The notes under the pieces were generated by a model. That model was not told where the DNA came from and made no database searches. It was given only the letters and a program-made list of their open reading frames with translations. Of a DNA stretch of 64,000 nt, positions 1-11,075 are shown one piece after another. Origin of the DNA: Spisula solida (lineage: Eukaryota > Mollusca > Bivalvia > Venerida > Mactridae). The translations under genes were made by a program, and so were the position numbers. The stretch covers positions 8,900,817 through 8,964,816 of the forward strand of contig OX365957.1 of the NCBI GenBank assembly GCA_947247005.1, given 5' to 3'. The stretch's first letter is position 1. Each line of letters begins with the position of its first letter.

Positions 1-192
1 AATGCTGCAAAAACTGTAGGGACAGACAGACAAGACAGACAGGACAGACAGGACAGACAGACAGGACAGACAGACAGACAGACAGACAGACAGGACAGAC
101 AGACAGGACAGGACAGACAGACAGGACAGACAGACAGGACAGACAGACAGGACAGACAGACAGACAGGACAGACAGACAGACAGACAGACAG

Positions 193-227
<35 letters not shown>

Positions 228-228
228 C

Positions 229-265
<37 letters not shown>

Positions 266-399
266 GGACAGACAGACAGACAGACAGACAGGACAGACAG
301 ACAGACAGGACAGGACAGACAGACAGGACAGACAGACAGACAGGACAGACAGACAGACAGACAGGACAGACAGGACAGACAGACAGACAGGACAGACAG

Positions 400-435
<36 letters not shown>

Positions 436-778
436 GGACAGACAGACAGACAGACAGACAGACAGGACAGACAGACAGACAGACAGGACAGACAGACAGA
501 CAGGACAGACAGACAGACAGACAGGACAGACAGACAGACAGGACAGACAGACAGACAGGACAGACAGACAGACAGGACAGACAGACAGACAGGACAGACA
601 GACAGACAGACAGGACAGACAGACAGACAGGACAGACAGACAGACAGGACAGACAGACAGACAGACAGACAGACAGGACAGACAGACAGACAGGACAGAC
701 AGACAGACAGGACAGACAGACAGGACAGACAGACAGACAGACAGACAGACAGGACAGACAGACAGGACAGACAGACAG

Positions 779-829
<51 letters not shown>

Positions 830-877
830 GGACAGGACGGACGGACGGGACGGACGGACGGACGGACGGACGGACGG

Positions 878-924
<47 letters not shown>
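1..924. repeat. GACA/GGACA microsatellite
   Basis: The stretch is almost pure GACA repeats, broken at irregular spacing by an extra G (GGACA), with a GACGGACG-rich patch near 828-885. It runs off the left edge, so its full length is unknown. In bivalves, GACA tracts are known as a component of pearl-type mobile elements next to a tandem core and a terminal hairpin. The hairpin that follows at 937-972 fits that arrangement. No coding potential is seen. Confidence 0.97.
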
Positions 925-926
<2 letters not shown>

Positions 927-936
927 CTGAATCCAG

Positions 937-972
937 TATACCCTCCTTACAACTCGTTGTGCGGGGGGTATA
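937..972 (+). repeat. Terminal hairpin of a pearl/HINE-like element
   Basis: TATACCCTCC (937-946) pairs with GGGGGGTATA (963-972) around a 16 nt loop. The same design, TATACCCCC with GGGGGTATA, closes the tandem-core element at 23566-23608, also after a CCGACAGACA-rich stretch. The hairpin therefore probably marks the end of the element to which the GACA tract belongs. That assignment is inference from the shared layout. Confidence 0.6.
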
Positions 973-1081
973 AATAGGAACAAACATTATTTACCGTTGC
1001 GTTTGTGATCAACTCTAAGCAAAAATTGTTGATTTCTTCAATGGAATGTGTCAACTAAAAAGCCATATAATAATCATTTAT

Positions 1082-1699
1082 CAGTGGGGGAAGTTGCTCG
1101 ATCGGGAAATTCTGCTAGAAAAATGCCTGATCGGGCAATAAAATGACCAATTTAAACAAACGTCAGAAGAACTGACCAGTGCATAAAGATATTTTGACCA
1201 AGCGAAAGTCTGAACACACGTATCATATCACAAAGGGTATTTCGAAGACACTATTGTTCAAATTTCCCTTCAATTGTCTATAGATTCTGAGATTTCTAGC
1301 CTTAAAACTTCCAATTTTGTCGATAATCTGAACACATGTATCATATCACAAAGGGTATATCTAAGATACTATCGTTCATATTTCCCTTCAATTGTCTATA
1401 GATTCTGAGATTTATAGCCTTAAAAACCACCAATTTTGCCGGTCTAAATTCATTGGGTTCACTTGCCCGTTTTTGAACAAAAAAAATCGGAACCTTCACA
1501 ATGTAAAATAATTATGAACGGTAGTATAAAGGTGTTATCCAACCATCTCCATGTCAAATATCCTTATGTACAAGTTAGTTATTTTAAAACTGTGGGCGTT
1601 TCTATTGACCGATCAGTCAATTTTTGGAGCATAATTTCCCGATCGGGCAAATGGTTAGGGGAATCTCCGATTTGCCCAATCGAGCAATTTCCTCCACTG
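1082..1699. mobile_element. MITE-like element with terminal inverted repeats
   Basis: The left end begins CAGTGGGGGAAGTTGCTCGA. The reverse complement of the right end begins CAGTGGAGGAAATTGCTCGA, so about 25 bp of TIR is shared, and GATCGGGAAATT recurs slightly inside both ends. The interior contains a direct duplication of about 118 bp (1209-1326 and 1327-1444), starting TCTGAACACA and TCTGAACACA/T. Bases flanking the ends are AT-rich (TTAT left, TTTA right) and give no clear target-site duplication. The open frame at 1463-1738 crosses the right TIR and is not a gene. Confidence 0.75.
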
Positions 1700-3599
1700 T
1701 TTAAATTGCATATAAATTATGTGATACCTTTATCATAAGGCACGTGTGTATTGCATCAAAACAAAGGAGCATTGTAATGCAATATAACATATTAGCGCAA
1801 ACAGTCTCTGTGCAAACACTTAAATTACTTTGATATGCGAATGATTAAGTAGTTTGACCTAAAGTATGCGAATGATTAAGTAGTTTGACCTATCTTAAAT
1901 AATTTTATCCACAATTCTGCATTTAGTTTTGTATTCTAGATATAATCTCACGTCCATTTATGACTAATCAAACCACGACTTGACAAATCAGTTTTCCTGG
2001 ACTGTATTCTAACTCGGACATGAATGTGCGATATATAATTCCACGATTCTAGACAGTACCAAGTTAATAATTTTAAAATGAGCTGGGTTCTTCTTCACGG
2101 ACATAAGCAACACGGATGAGGAGTATGTGGCGTCTTATGTGATCACGAATACCCGATATGATTCTAAGTTCTTAAGACATTCCCACACACGCTGTATAGT
2201 CTTGCTGTTCTCATGTCTTCAATCATATCTTAGAAATGATATAATTGTTAGTTAGGTAACAAGTACTAACACTGTAAGTACAATAACATACTAAGACAGT
2301 TCCGGTTTATTATTTACTCATGAGTTTCAAAACATGCATATTTTATTGTGGATCTATTGTACAACACCCCGATGTATCCATTTGCCATATCCAAATAACA
2401 AACAAACAAACGTTCTTAGACTAATACCTTGTTGTAACAGAATAAAAAACATTGCAAGAGGAACCAATTACATGTATGCGAAATTGTGGTGAATTATTAC
2501 ATGTGTATCTTAAAATAACGTGAAATGCACCATCGTTTTATTCAGCGTGGGATGCACCAATTCATGCAAAATTGATAAATATCGTAAATACGATAAATAT
2601 GAGCTAATGACTTGTGCTGACATACATTATAAACTATTTCTAGTAAATAGTTGGTTTAAATACTTCACAAAAGTGCGTTTTGGTCACAAAAACACTAAAA
2701 TTCATCAATAACGTGAAATACACCTCGGCTTATTTGTGCTCGACTCGAAATGTTGGTCTTAATGTTCTCAGAAAATAAATATACCACACATGCATATTAT
2801 ACACCGCTAGAAAGCGCGTTTTGAGTACCATATGATAGGGTATGTAAGATGTTTAAATTCCGTTCTCACTTTGAAATAATAGTCCTAAAACGATAATATT
2901 CGCGTCTACGCCGCCATCTTGTTTCAAATTATGGTCACGTGTTTATCCCCCCTGATCATGGTTAAAACGTAAATTTAAAATCATAACCCATGAAGATGAA
3001 ATCCACAAAGGTACACTGTGTGACTTTGACAACGCAAAACTAATGAAATGAAGATAACTTTGTATTTATTCATATTTTTGAACGAAATTTAGTGAGTAAT
3101 AATGACTGTCGAGAGATTGTAAATCGGCGTTCATGACATCTAACTTCACTATAGCGGGGCGTTGAACCATAGAACTGCAACAACAAAACGGAAAATGTAC
3201 TTATAATTGATTGGTTTGTGCAACTTTTTTATGTTTGGTCAAATAGAATCTAATATCAACACAATCAAAAACACAAACTAAACGTAAACATGGCGGTCGT
3301 GGACCTTTATTAGACGTTTTAGCACTTTTTGGCGTTATTAGTTTTTATACTAGGTGGAGGTTACTCTTGTGTAAGAAACTTGCGATTTTCGTTTTCACAC
3401 TGACTTGAAGACACTGGTTATTAAGCTATGTTTCTAATTCCTCTGTTTAGATTTATCTTATAATTTATGTGCAACATGCATAGAATTATGTAATTTTATG
3501 CTACAATTAGATATTACTTACACAATAATCAAATGATTCATTTCACGCTCATCATATTGCGTTTTCTAAGCCACTCAGTGTAAATAACACTACACACAG
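1700..3599. other. No gene recognised
   Basis: AT-rich sequence with only short open frames. AATAACGTGAAATGCACC near 2515 and AATAACGTGAAATACACC near 2708 are a small direct repeat. Two GC-richer spots (GCCGCCATCTTG near 2910 and AACATGGCGGTCG near 3288) look like promoter-proximal motifs, but the second is followed by a stop after six codons. Confidence 0.5.
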
Positions 3600-4332
3600 A
3601 GTTAATATCTGGTGTAGCCTCTATTAATGTTGCCCTTTTTACCGCTAGGCAACGACTTCTCTTTGAATTAATATCATTTCTAAGCCATCTCTGTGGAAGC
3701 CTGTTTCATATATCCACAACATCCCTCTCCAGTGCTGCAACGTTAGCCTGCTGCGGAAGCCACATGAAGAAGAATGGTGTTTTGGTAGCCTACTGCATTA
3801 CTACAATATCAGTTTTGGTATGAAGAGACACCACATCAAAAACCATCACCAAACCTCCTCCATAATGTTCCTTCTCTGTTACGAAACAGTCATGGTAACG
3901 CTCAACGTTCCGTCGATAGATCGAACACGGTCATCTGCTTTCTGTCTATTAAACCTTGACTCGTCACTCAAAAGCACCCTGCCTAGTCAGCCCTGGTCCA
4001 TTCTAAGGTGACGTTGTGCCCACTGCAGTGGAGTGCAGCAGTGTCTTAAGGTAAGAACCAAGCCGAGAAACGGTCGTCTAGCTCGCAAACCAGCTTGTCG
4101 TAGACGATTTTCTTACCAACTGACTTGAGATAGGTCGGCCGAGCATACCAATAACTTCAGCAGCAGATACCCAACGGTCTCTAAGATGCCTTATAGTAAT
4201 GTTATAGTCCTGGCGTAGATTCGTTACTCTTCTTCTAGGTAGCCGATGAAGATATTCTATCGAACCTGTGGCTTTTTACTTCTCCCAGAGTGCATGAATC
4301 GTCAAGGTCGATCGGTTCATCAGATTGGCAAC
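3600..4332 (-). pseudogene. Decayed Tc1/mariner-like transposase
   Basis: Read on the minus strand from about 4332, the translation falls into recognisable pieces of a Tc1-type (IS630/Tc1/mariner) transposase, with stops and frame changes between them. The pieces are an N-terminal helix-turn-helix part with RHLRDRWVSAAEVIGMLGRP and RPISSQLVRK, a core part containing LLSDESRF (where the first catalytic Asp of the DDE/D triad sits in this family), and YRRNVERYHDCFVTEKEHYG followed by GGGLVMVF. The C-terminal helix reads LPQRWLRNDINS. The middle block with the second catalytic Asp is not visible, so a deletion is likely. No intact copy is possible here. Family assignment rests on motif order; I did not find convincing TIRs. 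Confidence 0.8.
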
Positions 4333-4492
4333 CTGTTACATAATTGAAACAGTACATTTAATTTAATAGAAAACAAAATACGCATTGATATCAATAATCA
4401 AAAGAACTGTTAAATATGCATAACTAGCCGACTGGAAATGAATGGTTATGAACATCACTACATACTGGTATGCTTTAAAGAGTTATCATTTT
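4333..4492. other. Short AT-rich spacer
   Basis: No motif or reading frame of note lies between the transposase fossil and the next element. Confidence 0.4.
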
Positions 4493-5732
4493 AGCTCCAC
4501 TATTCGTAGAATAGGGGAGCTATTGCAGTCACCCGAGCGTCGGCGTCGGCGTAACACTTTTGTTAAAGCTTAGGTACAGGTTGTTTAACCTCTTGTATTC
4601 TCTAAGTCCTTTGAGATATTGCTTTCATACTTTGTATACTTGTTTGCCATCATGACCCCAACATATATGCAGGAGTAGGTAAAACTCTATCAGGCATTTT
4701 GTTGAAATTATGCCCCGTTTTGTACTTAGTGCAAATAGTGTTGCAAATGTTAAATTTAGGTACAGGGGTGTGTAACTCTATCAAGCATTTCGATGAAATT
4801 ATGCCCCCTTTTGGACTTGGAAATGCAAATGTTAAAGTTTAGGTACAGGTTTTTTAACCTTTAATATCTCCAAAGTACATTAATATATTGCTTTGATACT
4901 TTGCATACTTGTTCACCGTCATGACCCCAAGCCCTAAACAGGGGTAGATAACTCTATTTAGCATTTTGGTGAAATTATGCCCCCTTTTCAACTCAGTGCA
5001 AATGTTAAAGTTTAGGTACAGGTTTTTTCACCTCTAATATCTTCAAGGTGCATTAATATATTGCTTTGATACTTTGCATACTTGCTCACCATCATGACCC
5101 CAAGCCATACACAGGGGTAGGTAACTCTATTTAGCATTTTGGTGAAATAATGCCCCCTTTTCAACTCAGTGCAAATGTTAAAGTTTAGGTACAGGTTTTT
5201 TCACCTCTTAATATTTTCAAAGTGCATTCACATATTGCTATGCATACTTGATCCCCATCATGACCCCAACCCCTACGCAGGGGTGGGTAACTTTATCAAG
5301 CATTTTGTTGAAATTATGTCCCCTGTTGGACTTGGAAATGCAAATGTTTAGGTACAGGTTTTTTAACCTCTAATATATTCAAAGTGCATTCACATATTGC
5401 TTTTGATACTTTGCATACTTGTTCACCATCATGACCAAACCGCTACACAGGAGAAGATAACTTATTAGCATTTTGTTGAAATCATGCCCCCTTTTGGACT
5501 AAGAAATGCTTATTTTTTACCTTCATGACCAAGAGGACCTTCACATGAGTAGGTAACGGTCCTGCATAATTTGTCCAAATTATCCCCTTTTTCGACTTAG
5601 AAGCCCCAACCTCTACACAGCAGAGGGTAATGCTGCTGTTATGAATTATTTTGTTTTGAATATATTATGATTGTACTATCCTAGCATGGCGCTGCGAATA
5701 GTGGAGCGCGCTGTTCGTGGACAGCTCTTGTT
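4493..5732 (+). mobile_element. Pearl/HINE-like element with ~165 bp tandem core
   Basis: The element starts AGCTCCACTATTCGTAGAAT and ends with the hairpin GCTGTTCGTGGACAGC followed by CTCTTGTT (5725-5732). Between them are about six degenerate repeats, each containing TTTAGGTACAGGTT, a CTTTGATACTTTGCATACTT block, CATCATGACCCCAA, and GAAATTATGCCCCCTTTT. The GTACAGG anchors lie roughly 90 to 190 bp apart, mostly 160-175 bp. A hairpin just before a CTTG-type end, no TIR and tandem internal repeats are the features used to define Helentron-associated elements (HINEs), of which pearl elements are considered examples. The open frame inside (5169-5351) is part of the repeat and not a gene. Confidence 0.75.
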
Positions 5733-6845
5733 CTTACACTTTGTGGTTTCTAATTTATTGTTTGATTCTTATTGAGGCATAATTATATTCCCACACGTGT
5801 AAATGAAACAAAATAATGAGTACAATAATTCAAATCAATGTAAAACTGACCTGTCTGATTAATACCCCACCAGTGAGAATACCGGCCGCTCTTCCGCGGT
5901 CTACCTTAGACATACGCGTCATGTTTCCGAATAAATATTTTGTTTTTCAGACTCGAATATACACATGCTACTAAACATGTACAAAACAATCGTGCATTAT
6001 AAGAGTCCTCGAGTATATCGCGCAAAAACGTGGTTTGAAGTATTATCACGGGGTTGACTGCATTCGGTTCACTATCGATATCAATATAACTATGCAAAAT
6101 TTGAAGTTTGTAAGTCAACAGGTTATTAAAATATTCACGTATAAAAAGTGTTCGGTTAGAAGTTTTGCTCAGTATAGTCTCGTGTACATGTAATATAAGC
6201 TTTTAAGGACGGGGATGATCGAATCTATTTTTAGGGAGGTTGCGAAGCGAACGTGTACGACTACTTAATATACACACAAGTTGCAATAAAAATTGACAAT
6301 CATGTGGCAGTTGAAACAATCGATATTAGTGTTTATATAAACTCAATGAGTCCACGGGCAATTAATTCTAGTGTTCTTCATGCACACGCATATATGCACA
6401 AATTAAATTCGTCTGTCACACTACACATACATGGATGACGAAATGCTCATCAGTTAATCGTACACATTGCACACTGTCTTTGGCAACATCTCTATTGTCA
6501 ACAGACAACCAACAGGTCGGTTTGTTATAGATCCGATAAGAACACCTTGAAGGGTGTTATATTGCCATCAATGGTATCTAGCCGTTAAAAATGCTATCCT
6601 TGTGTGAATAGTTTAGATTTTAGTTATGACACGGTCCGACGGACACTTAACTAAATTGAAGAAGCCGAGAGTATCGGGTAGTTTGCTCATTTGTAAAGGA
6701 CGAAGAAAAGCCTGCATAAATTCGGTAATGTAAGAAGTAACCAGGGATGAAATTTCAGGAGAAGTTAGTGCCATTAATGTAATGAAGTCGTTGACGTTAG
6801 ATTTGGCGATATACAAAATGTATATATGCGAATATCCCAACGCCA
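5733..6845. other. No gene recognised
   Basis: AT-rich sequence with short open frames on both strands (for example 5906-6118 minus, 6253-6438 plus, 6613-6840 minus). None shows recognisable motifs, and I treat them as chance. Confidence 0.45.
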
Positions 6846-6976
6846 GGAATTAAGAATAACTGGGAGATTTATAAAGGCAACGTGTTTTTCGAGCGCAAAT
6901 TATCTCATGCAAATGGCGAACAACTATACAAAGGGGAAGTAACTCAGTCGTCGATAAAGTCCGTACTGGCGCAACA
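6846..6976 (-). repeat. 3' LTR of the gypsy-like element
   Basis: The segment matches 14056-14192 closely in the same orientation, sharing for example GCGCAAATTATCTCATGCAA, CAACTATACAAAGGGGAAGT and AACTCAGTCGTCGATAAAGT (plus-strand bases). On the minus strand it begins TGTTGCGCCAGTA directly after the purine-rich ACAGAAAAAAAGA, as expected for a polypurine tract followed by an LTR start. It contains a TTTATAAA box. At about 130 bp it is short for a Ty3/gypsy LTR. The 3' boundary near CAGTTATTCTTAA is approximate, and no target duplication was found. Confidence 0.7.
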
Positions 6977-7153
6977 TCTTTTTTTCTGTTTATAACAATA
7001 CCAACTGAATAAACAAGCTATCAAATCAAGGTCACAATTTCAATGCAAATTAAAGTCATAATGTAAAGCAAATCAAGGTCACAATTTCAAAGCAAATCAA
7101 GGTAACAATTTCAAAGCCTCGTAATTATTTATGTTTCAGTACAGTACATAATC

Positions 7154-7742
7154 TTTTAGTCAAACATACGACTTTTTCTCTCTTTCAGGCCTTTGATACT
7201 GATTTGGCTCAATTACAACACTTGGTATTTCATAGGCCGGGCGTGATAAAGTTTCAGGGACCTTGTAAATTACTGGTGGTACAGAAACTTCATAGGCATC
7301 AGTGTCATTATGTTCAAGTATAGGCATTTGTTCACTGATTTGATCACTTTCAGTCCTTTGATACTGATTGTTCTCTATTCCAACACTTGGAAGGCAGACC
7401 GGGCGTGATAAAGTTTCAGGGACCTTGACAATTACTGGTGGTACAGAAACATCATAGGCATCAGTGTCATCAGGTTCTAGTCTAGGCATTTTTTCACTGA
7501 TTGGCATTTTATAACATTCAGACATTTTCACTTTGTAGGAAGTTGCTCTTAACTGAGATCCAGAAAACCTTTTCACATAACACCATGGGCTTTCAATAGT
7601 TACTACAAGGTACATATCACGACCTTTAAGCTTACTTTTCTCGGCACACAGATACACAATACCCCCAACTGATAAACTTTTTGACTCAACGACAGGCTTG
7701 TTTCCTTTAAGTTTTGACTTTTCACTGTAAGGATGGTTATCA
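7154..7742 (-). pseudogene. Integrase C-terminal region of the gypsy-like element
   Basis: The minus-strand frame runs from DNHPYSEKSK (about 7742) through VYLCAEKSKLKGRDMYLVV, SPWCYVKRFSGSQLR and YKVKMSECY, then a variable tail that ends at a stop near 7155. The block up to SECY matches what I know of the C-terminal, SH3-like part of this gypsy lineage's integrase. The tail contains two copies of a ~55-residue unit with DTDAY(D/E)VSVPPVI and KVPETLSRP, an internal duplication. The upstream part of the integrase lies beyond 9318, because a 1.57 kb repeat has been inserted between QHESRL and DNHPYS. Confidence 0.75.
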
Positions 7743-7746
7743 AAAA

Positions 7747-9318
7747 GAGTATATTAAGTCAGACAGGGAAGGCAGCACTCAACTTAACCAGCCGAGCACA
7801 GAAAACATTAAAAACACACAAAGCACAATGCCCAACTAAACAAGGGCAGATCTGCCCAAGTCCAAGCTGTCGAAAATGATAATAAATTATAACTAGCTGA
7901 ATGACCCAGTAGAATAGTACAGCAACCAAAAGGCGGAATGCCTACGCTGAATGACCTAGTAACAACAGTAAAACTGCTGAACTACACAGCCTTTAGTCTC
8001 AAAAGTTAAATAACAGTATTAAAACGTTGAAAGGCCCGTATAGTCGGATGACCTACTAACTAGCTGAATGACCCAGTTTCCACAGCAAAGGGACTATATT
8101 GCCCCGCTTTAGCTGTAAGAAATCTTAAAACGAAGAAGTGCCCAACACACTACCGACCAAGAAAATTAAACGCCCCTAGTCTCATTGTTTAAAAACTGAA
8201 TAGAAAAGATTCAGCAAACCAAAGGCTTTAGAAAGCCCACGCTGAATGACCTAGTAACAACAGTAAAACTGCTGAACTACATAGTTTTAGCAGCCTACAG
8301 TCTAAAAGTTAAGCAACAGTATTAAAACGTTGAAAGGCCCGATTTCAGCAACAAAAAATCTGCCAACCTCAAAACGAGTGACCCAGTTTCATTAAGTAAA
8401 ATGACGTAATTGAACAAATCGAGATATGGCGTACTGAATTGCAAGCAATACAGAAGTCCCCTACCGGTTTAAAGCTATTGTCAATATGTCTGTTGCCATA
8501 TCAACCACAATTTCCGTCAGAACCAAAACTGACGGACAGATGGCAAACCAATAGTCCCCTCCGGTCAAAAACCGGTAGAGGACTTAAAACTACATTAAAT
8601 GACCTCAGGGGACATACATGTAACACTACATTCATAACTCCACAGCTGTACATAGACTCATGAACGAACCCGGTAGGATGCGAATCGCGGGGACGAAATA
8701 GTAAGAGGACAACCGGCAAATACGAATAAATAGTTAACTCCTATCTCCTTTTGGCCCCGGTCAAAAAATTAGATACTGAGAAATTATGGCATATTATCGA
8801 TTATTTAAAAATGAAAAACTCGATTGTAAACGGAATTGGCGTTTAAATCCAGATACAAACCCATATTATAATAATTAAACAAAATACGAAACTACCGGAA
8901 GTAGCACCGACCCCAACAGAAACCGCGGGACACGCGAGACCAAAAAGGCACAGAAAATATACAACTTCACTCGAAAAGGCGCGGAACATACATAAAAAAC
9001 TAGCACAGGAACATGTAATACAAAACCGGACATCCAATCCCGAAAGTCTGCTGCTTAAGTCAGTCAAACTAAAACGGAACAAGAGCCAGTTGGTAAGAAA
9101 TTAACAACCGGACAAAACATACACCACAAGGACAATCCACAACAGACACTGAGTATATGCAATTTTGAAAGATACGAAGCAGCCTAGTGCTGGACAACGA
9201 AATTGCAGAATGGCACATACAAAATTAATAAAGTTTAACAAAAGGCACAGTGGCCAAATATTTTTGTATTTTTTCCAATTATACTACAAAGTGGACGTAC
9301 TACACAGAGGAAGGTTGA
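7747..9318. mobile_element. ~1.57 kb dispersed repeat inserted in the integrase
   Basis: The insert separates adjoining integrase codons. It begins TATTAAGTCAGACAGGGAAG and ends near ACACAGAGGAAGGTTGACTA. A second copy of its left part lies at 23975-24345, a fragment at 15333-15380, and a copy of its right end at about 48420-48475. Inside, a ~128 bp stretch occurs twice (about 7915-8042 and 8215-8342), including CTGAATGACCTAGTAACAAC. An inverted pair, AGTCCCCTACCGGTTT and AAACCGGTAGAGGACT, frames 8454-8588. No convincing protein is encoded. The open frames at 8439-8663, 8501-8719 and 8843-9082 overlap or lack motifs. The class of the element is unknown, and no clear target duplication was found. 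Confidence 0.7.
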
Positions 9319-9737
9319 CTATAGTCGAGACTCATGTTGATTTAATATCACTGCAAGATCAGATATGGGTAACTGTTCATTGGTGAACTGATATCTCGGA
9401 GTCCAAAGTTCACATGCTGACAAACCACAAGTACGAATCCTTGAGTTCAATCTTGCTACAACAATTGAAAGTCCCAATTCAGAGATTTTTCCAAATGTAT
9501 TATATCGGAGTAACTCATTTTCAAATTCAAGGATCGCTTTCTCCGCGACTGGATTCTTGTTAATGTTTTTAACACAACCAATTTCAAGTGAAATTCTAAA
9601 TGACTTTAACAATTTATCATCTCGTAATGCTAAGAATCCTGGAGCAGCGTCACATCGCACAACAGCATGTGGGCCATCAAGTGGGTTTAATCCAAGAATA
9701 AGTTTCAATAGTGAATCCCGAAGAGTTTCATGTTTTT
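9319..9737 (-). pseudogene. Integrase core, downstream half
   Basis: The minus-strand frame starts at KHETLRDSLLKLILGLNP (about 9735) and continues with VVRCDAAPGF, then KNINKNPVAEKAILEFE, and later ARLNSRIR and YQFTNEQLPI, reaching QHESRL at the edge of the 1.57 kb insert. The Asp in CDAAPGF and the Glu in VAEKAI sit where the second and third members of the integrase DDE triad are expected. The start is not a true initiation codon; the frame simply resumes after the MITE/hairpin insertion. The fragment is the direct continuation of the frame ending at 10004. Confidence 0.8.
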
Positions 9738-9745
9738 AATTTTCA

Positions 9746-10004
9746 TTAGAATATAACCTACATTATGAGCCAATGAAAACGCCGCATTTTCGCGGTTAAA
9801 TGAAAATTTAATCATTAAAATTTTCTCTTCACAGACTTGACGTCATGCGTTGGCGCTAATTTCTATCGGCCAATCAGAATGCAGAATGTTATATTCTAAG
9901 TTAGTTAGAACATATTAAGTAATTTTTAATGACTAAAAAGGCCCCGCTTCGCTTCGCTCGCTCCGACCTTTTTAATCATTAAAATTTACTTAATATGTTC
10001 TAAC
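9746..10004. mobile_element. MITE plus long hairpin inserted in the integrase core
   Basis: The insertion lies between SFTSACVV (upstream integrase frame) and HETLRDSL (downstream frame), which should be nearly adjacent. It has two parts. TTAGAATATAAC (9746-9757) and GTTATATTCTAA (9888-9899) are 12 bp inverted ends, with the similarity continuing inward through CCAATGA-like and GCGCC-like bases. A second, nearly perfect inverted repeat pairs 9904-9941 (GTTAGAACATATTAAGTAA...) with 9967-10004 around a GC-rich loop containing GCTTCGCTTCGCTCGCTCCG. The two may be one element or two adjacent ones. Confidence 0.75.
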
Positions 10005-10640
10005 TATAACACAACACAAGCAGACGTGAATGAATTCACAGTCTCTCGAAGTACCAGAATTAATTGCTTATTTCTTTTCAAAACATTAGTTGCGAATGAT
10101 AATCCGACAGCTTCAGGTGGAGGACTAGTTGACTGCTTCTTTAAAGAATCCGGACACTGCTGTAAGGATGCACATGTATGACATGACTCACAAACACAGT
10201 CTATTGCCTTGCTCATATCGAGGGCATAACTATGCCTTTTCATAACAAGTTTCATTTGTTGTCTGGTAGGGTGATTTAGCTTGATGTGAATAGCGGTAGC
10301 TAAGCCATCTATAATGGAACGGGGAACTATTATCAGCTCATTATTAGGTGTTAAGGGGTCTGATTTCTGTACCACCAACAAGTTATCTTTCGATATTGAA
10401 GCCACATTAAGATAGCGTTTGACATCTTTGATATTGGTTTGCTTTTTAGATGACCTAGTGACTTGTTTAAAATGAGCATGAGTTCTACGCAGATCAGAGC
10501 ATTCATATTGTATATCGCGCCACGCCGAGCGGGTAGTGAAAGGCAAATTAGATGCATTTTTGATAATATCATCAACTTGAATTGACCGAGTCTTCTGTTT
10601 CAATGATAAACAGATTTGGCAATGGGGATCAGAACATTCT
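10004..10640 (-). pseudogene. Integrase N-terminal zinc finger and start of core
   Basis: The minus-strand frame contains IHIKLNHPTRQQM followed by CVCESCHTC, the HHCC zinc-binding finger at the start of retroviral-type integrases. It then enters the core with PPPEAVGLSFATNVLKRN and QLILVLRETVNSFTSAC, and ends at a stop created where the MITE/hairpin is inserted. In this lineage the position read here as N in FATNVLKR is, as I recall it, the first catalytic Asp. If so, this copy has lost that residue as well as being physically split. Confidence 0.8.
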
Positions 10641-11075
10641 GCAGCATTACGACTGGCAAAATCAGAAGGCAAATAAGCTGTTCCGGCTAAATGTTTGATG
10701 TTGAGGTTGTAGCGGCTCACAAGCGATAAAACGATGTTAATCGTGGGCTTGACGAAAATTCCCCGCGATACAACTTTTCGACAGCTTGTACACACGGTTT
10801 GCTATCTGTCAATATGCATGCGCGATGGTGAGATTGTACAATGAACGGGCTAAAATGCTTTATCGCGGTGGCTATTGAGTGCTTCAAATTCGCATGGAAG
10901 CCAAGTGCCTTGATGCTTCCGTAATTGCACTAAAAAACCGGCCAATTGTATCTTATCATTACGTGTGACTTACAAGGTTGCACCCATGCCACGTTTGACT
11001 ACCGAACCATCTGTTACAATCCATAATAGGTCTGAGGGTCTAGGTAGAACAATAGCCTTGTGTGTTGAGAGCAGT
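10641..11075 (-). pseudogene. RNase H domain of the gypsy-like element
   Basis: Several short minus-strand frames join in order: [40 protein letters not shown], and YNLNIKHLAGTAYLPSDFAS. The D in TDGS, E in CEFEAL and D in TDSKP match the catalytic acidic residues of a type I RNase H. AGTAYLPSDFAS is the usual tail linking it to the integrase. At least one stop interrupts the frame (after GATL) and another follows DKAF. It sits directly between the RT thumb and the integrase finger, as the family requires. Confidence 0.75.
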
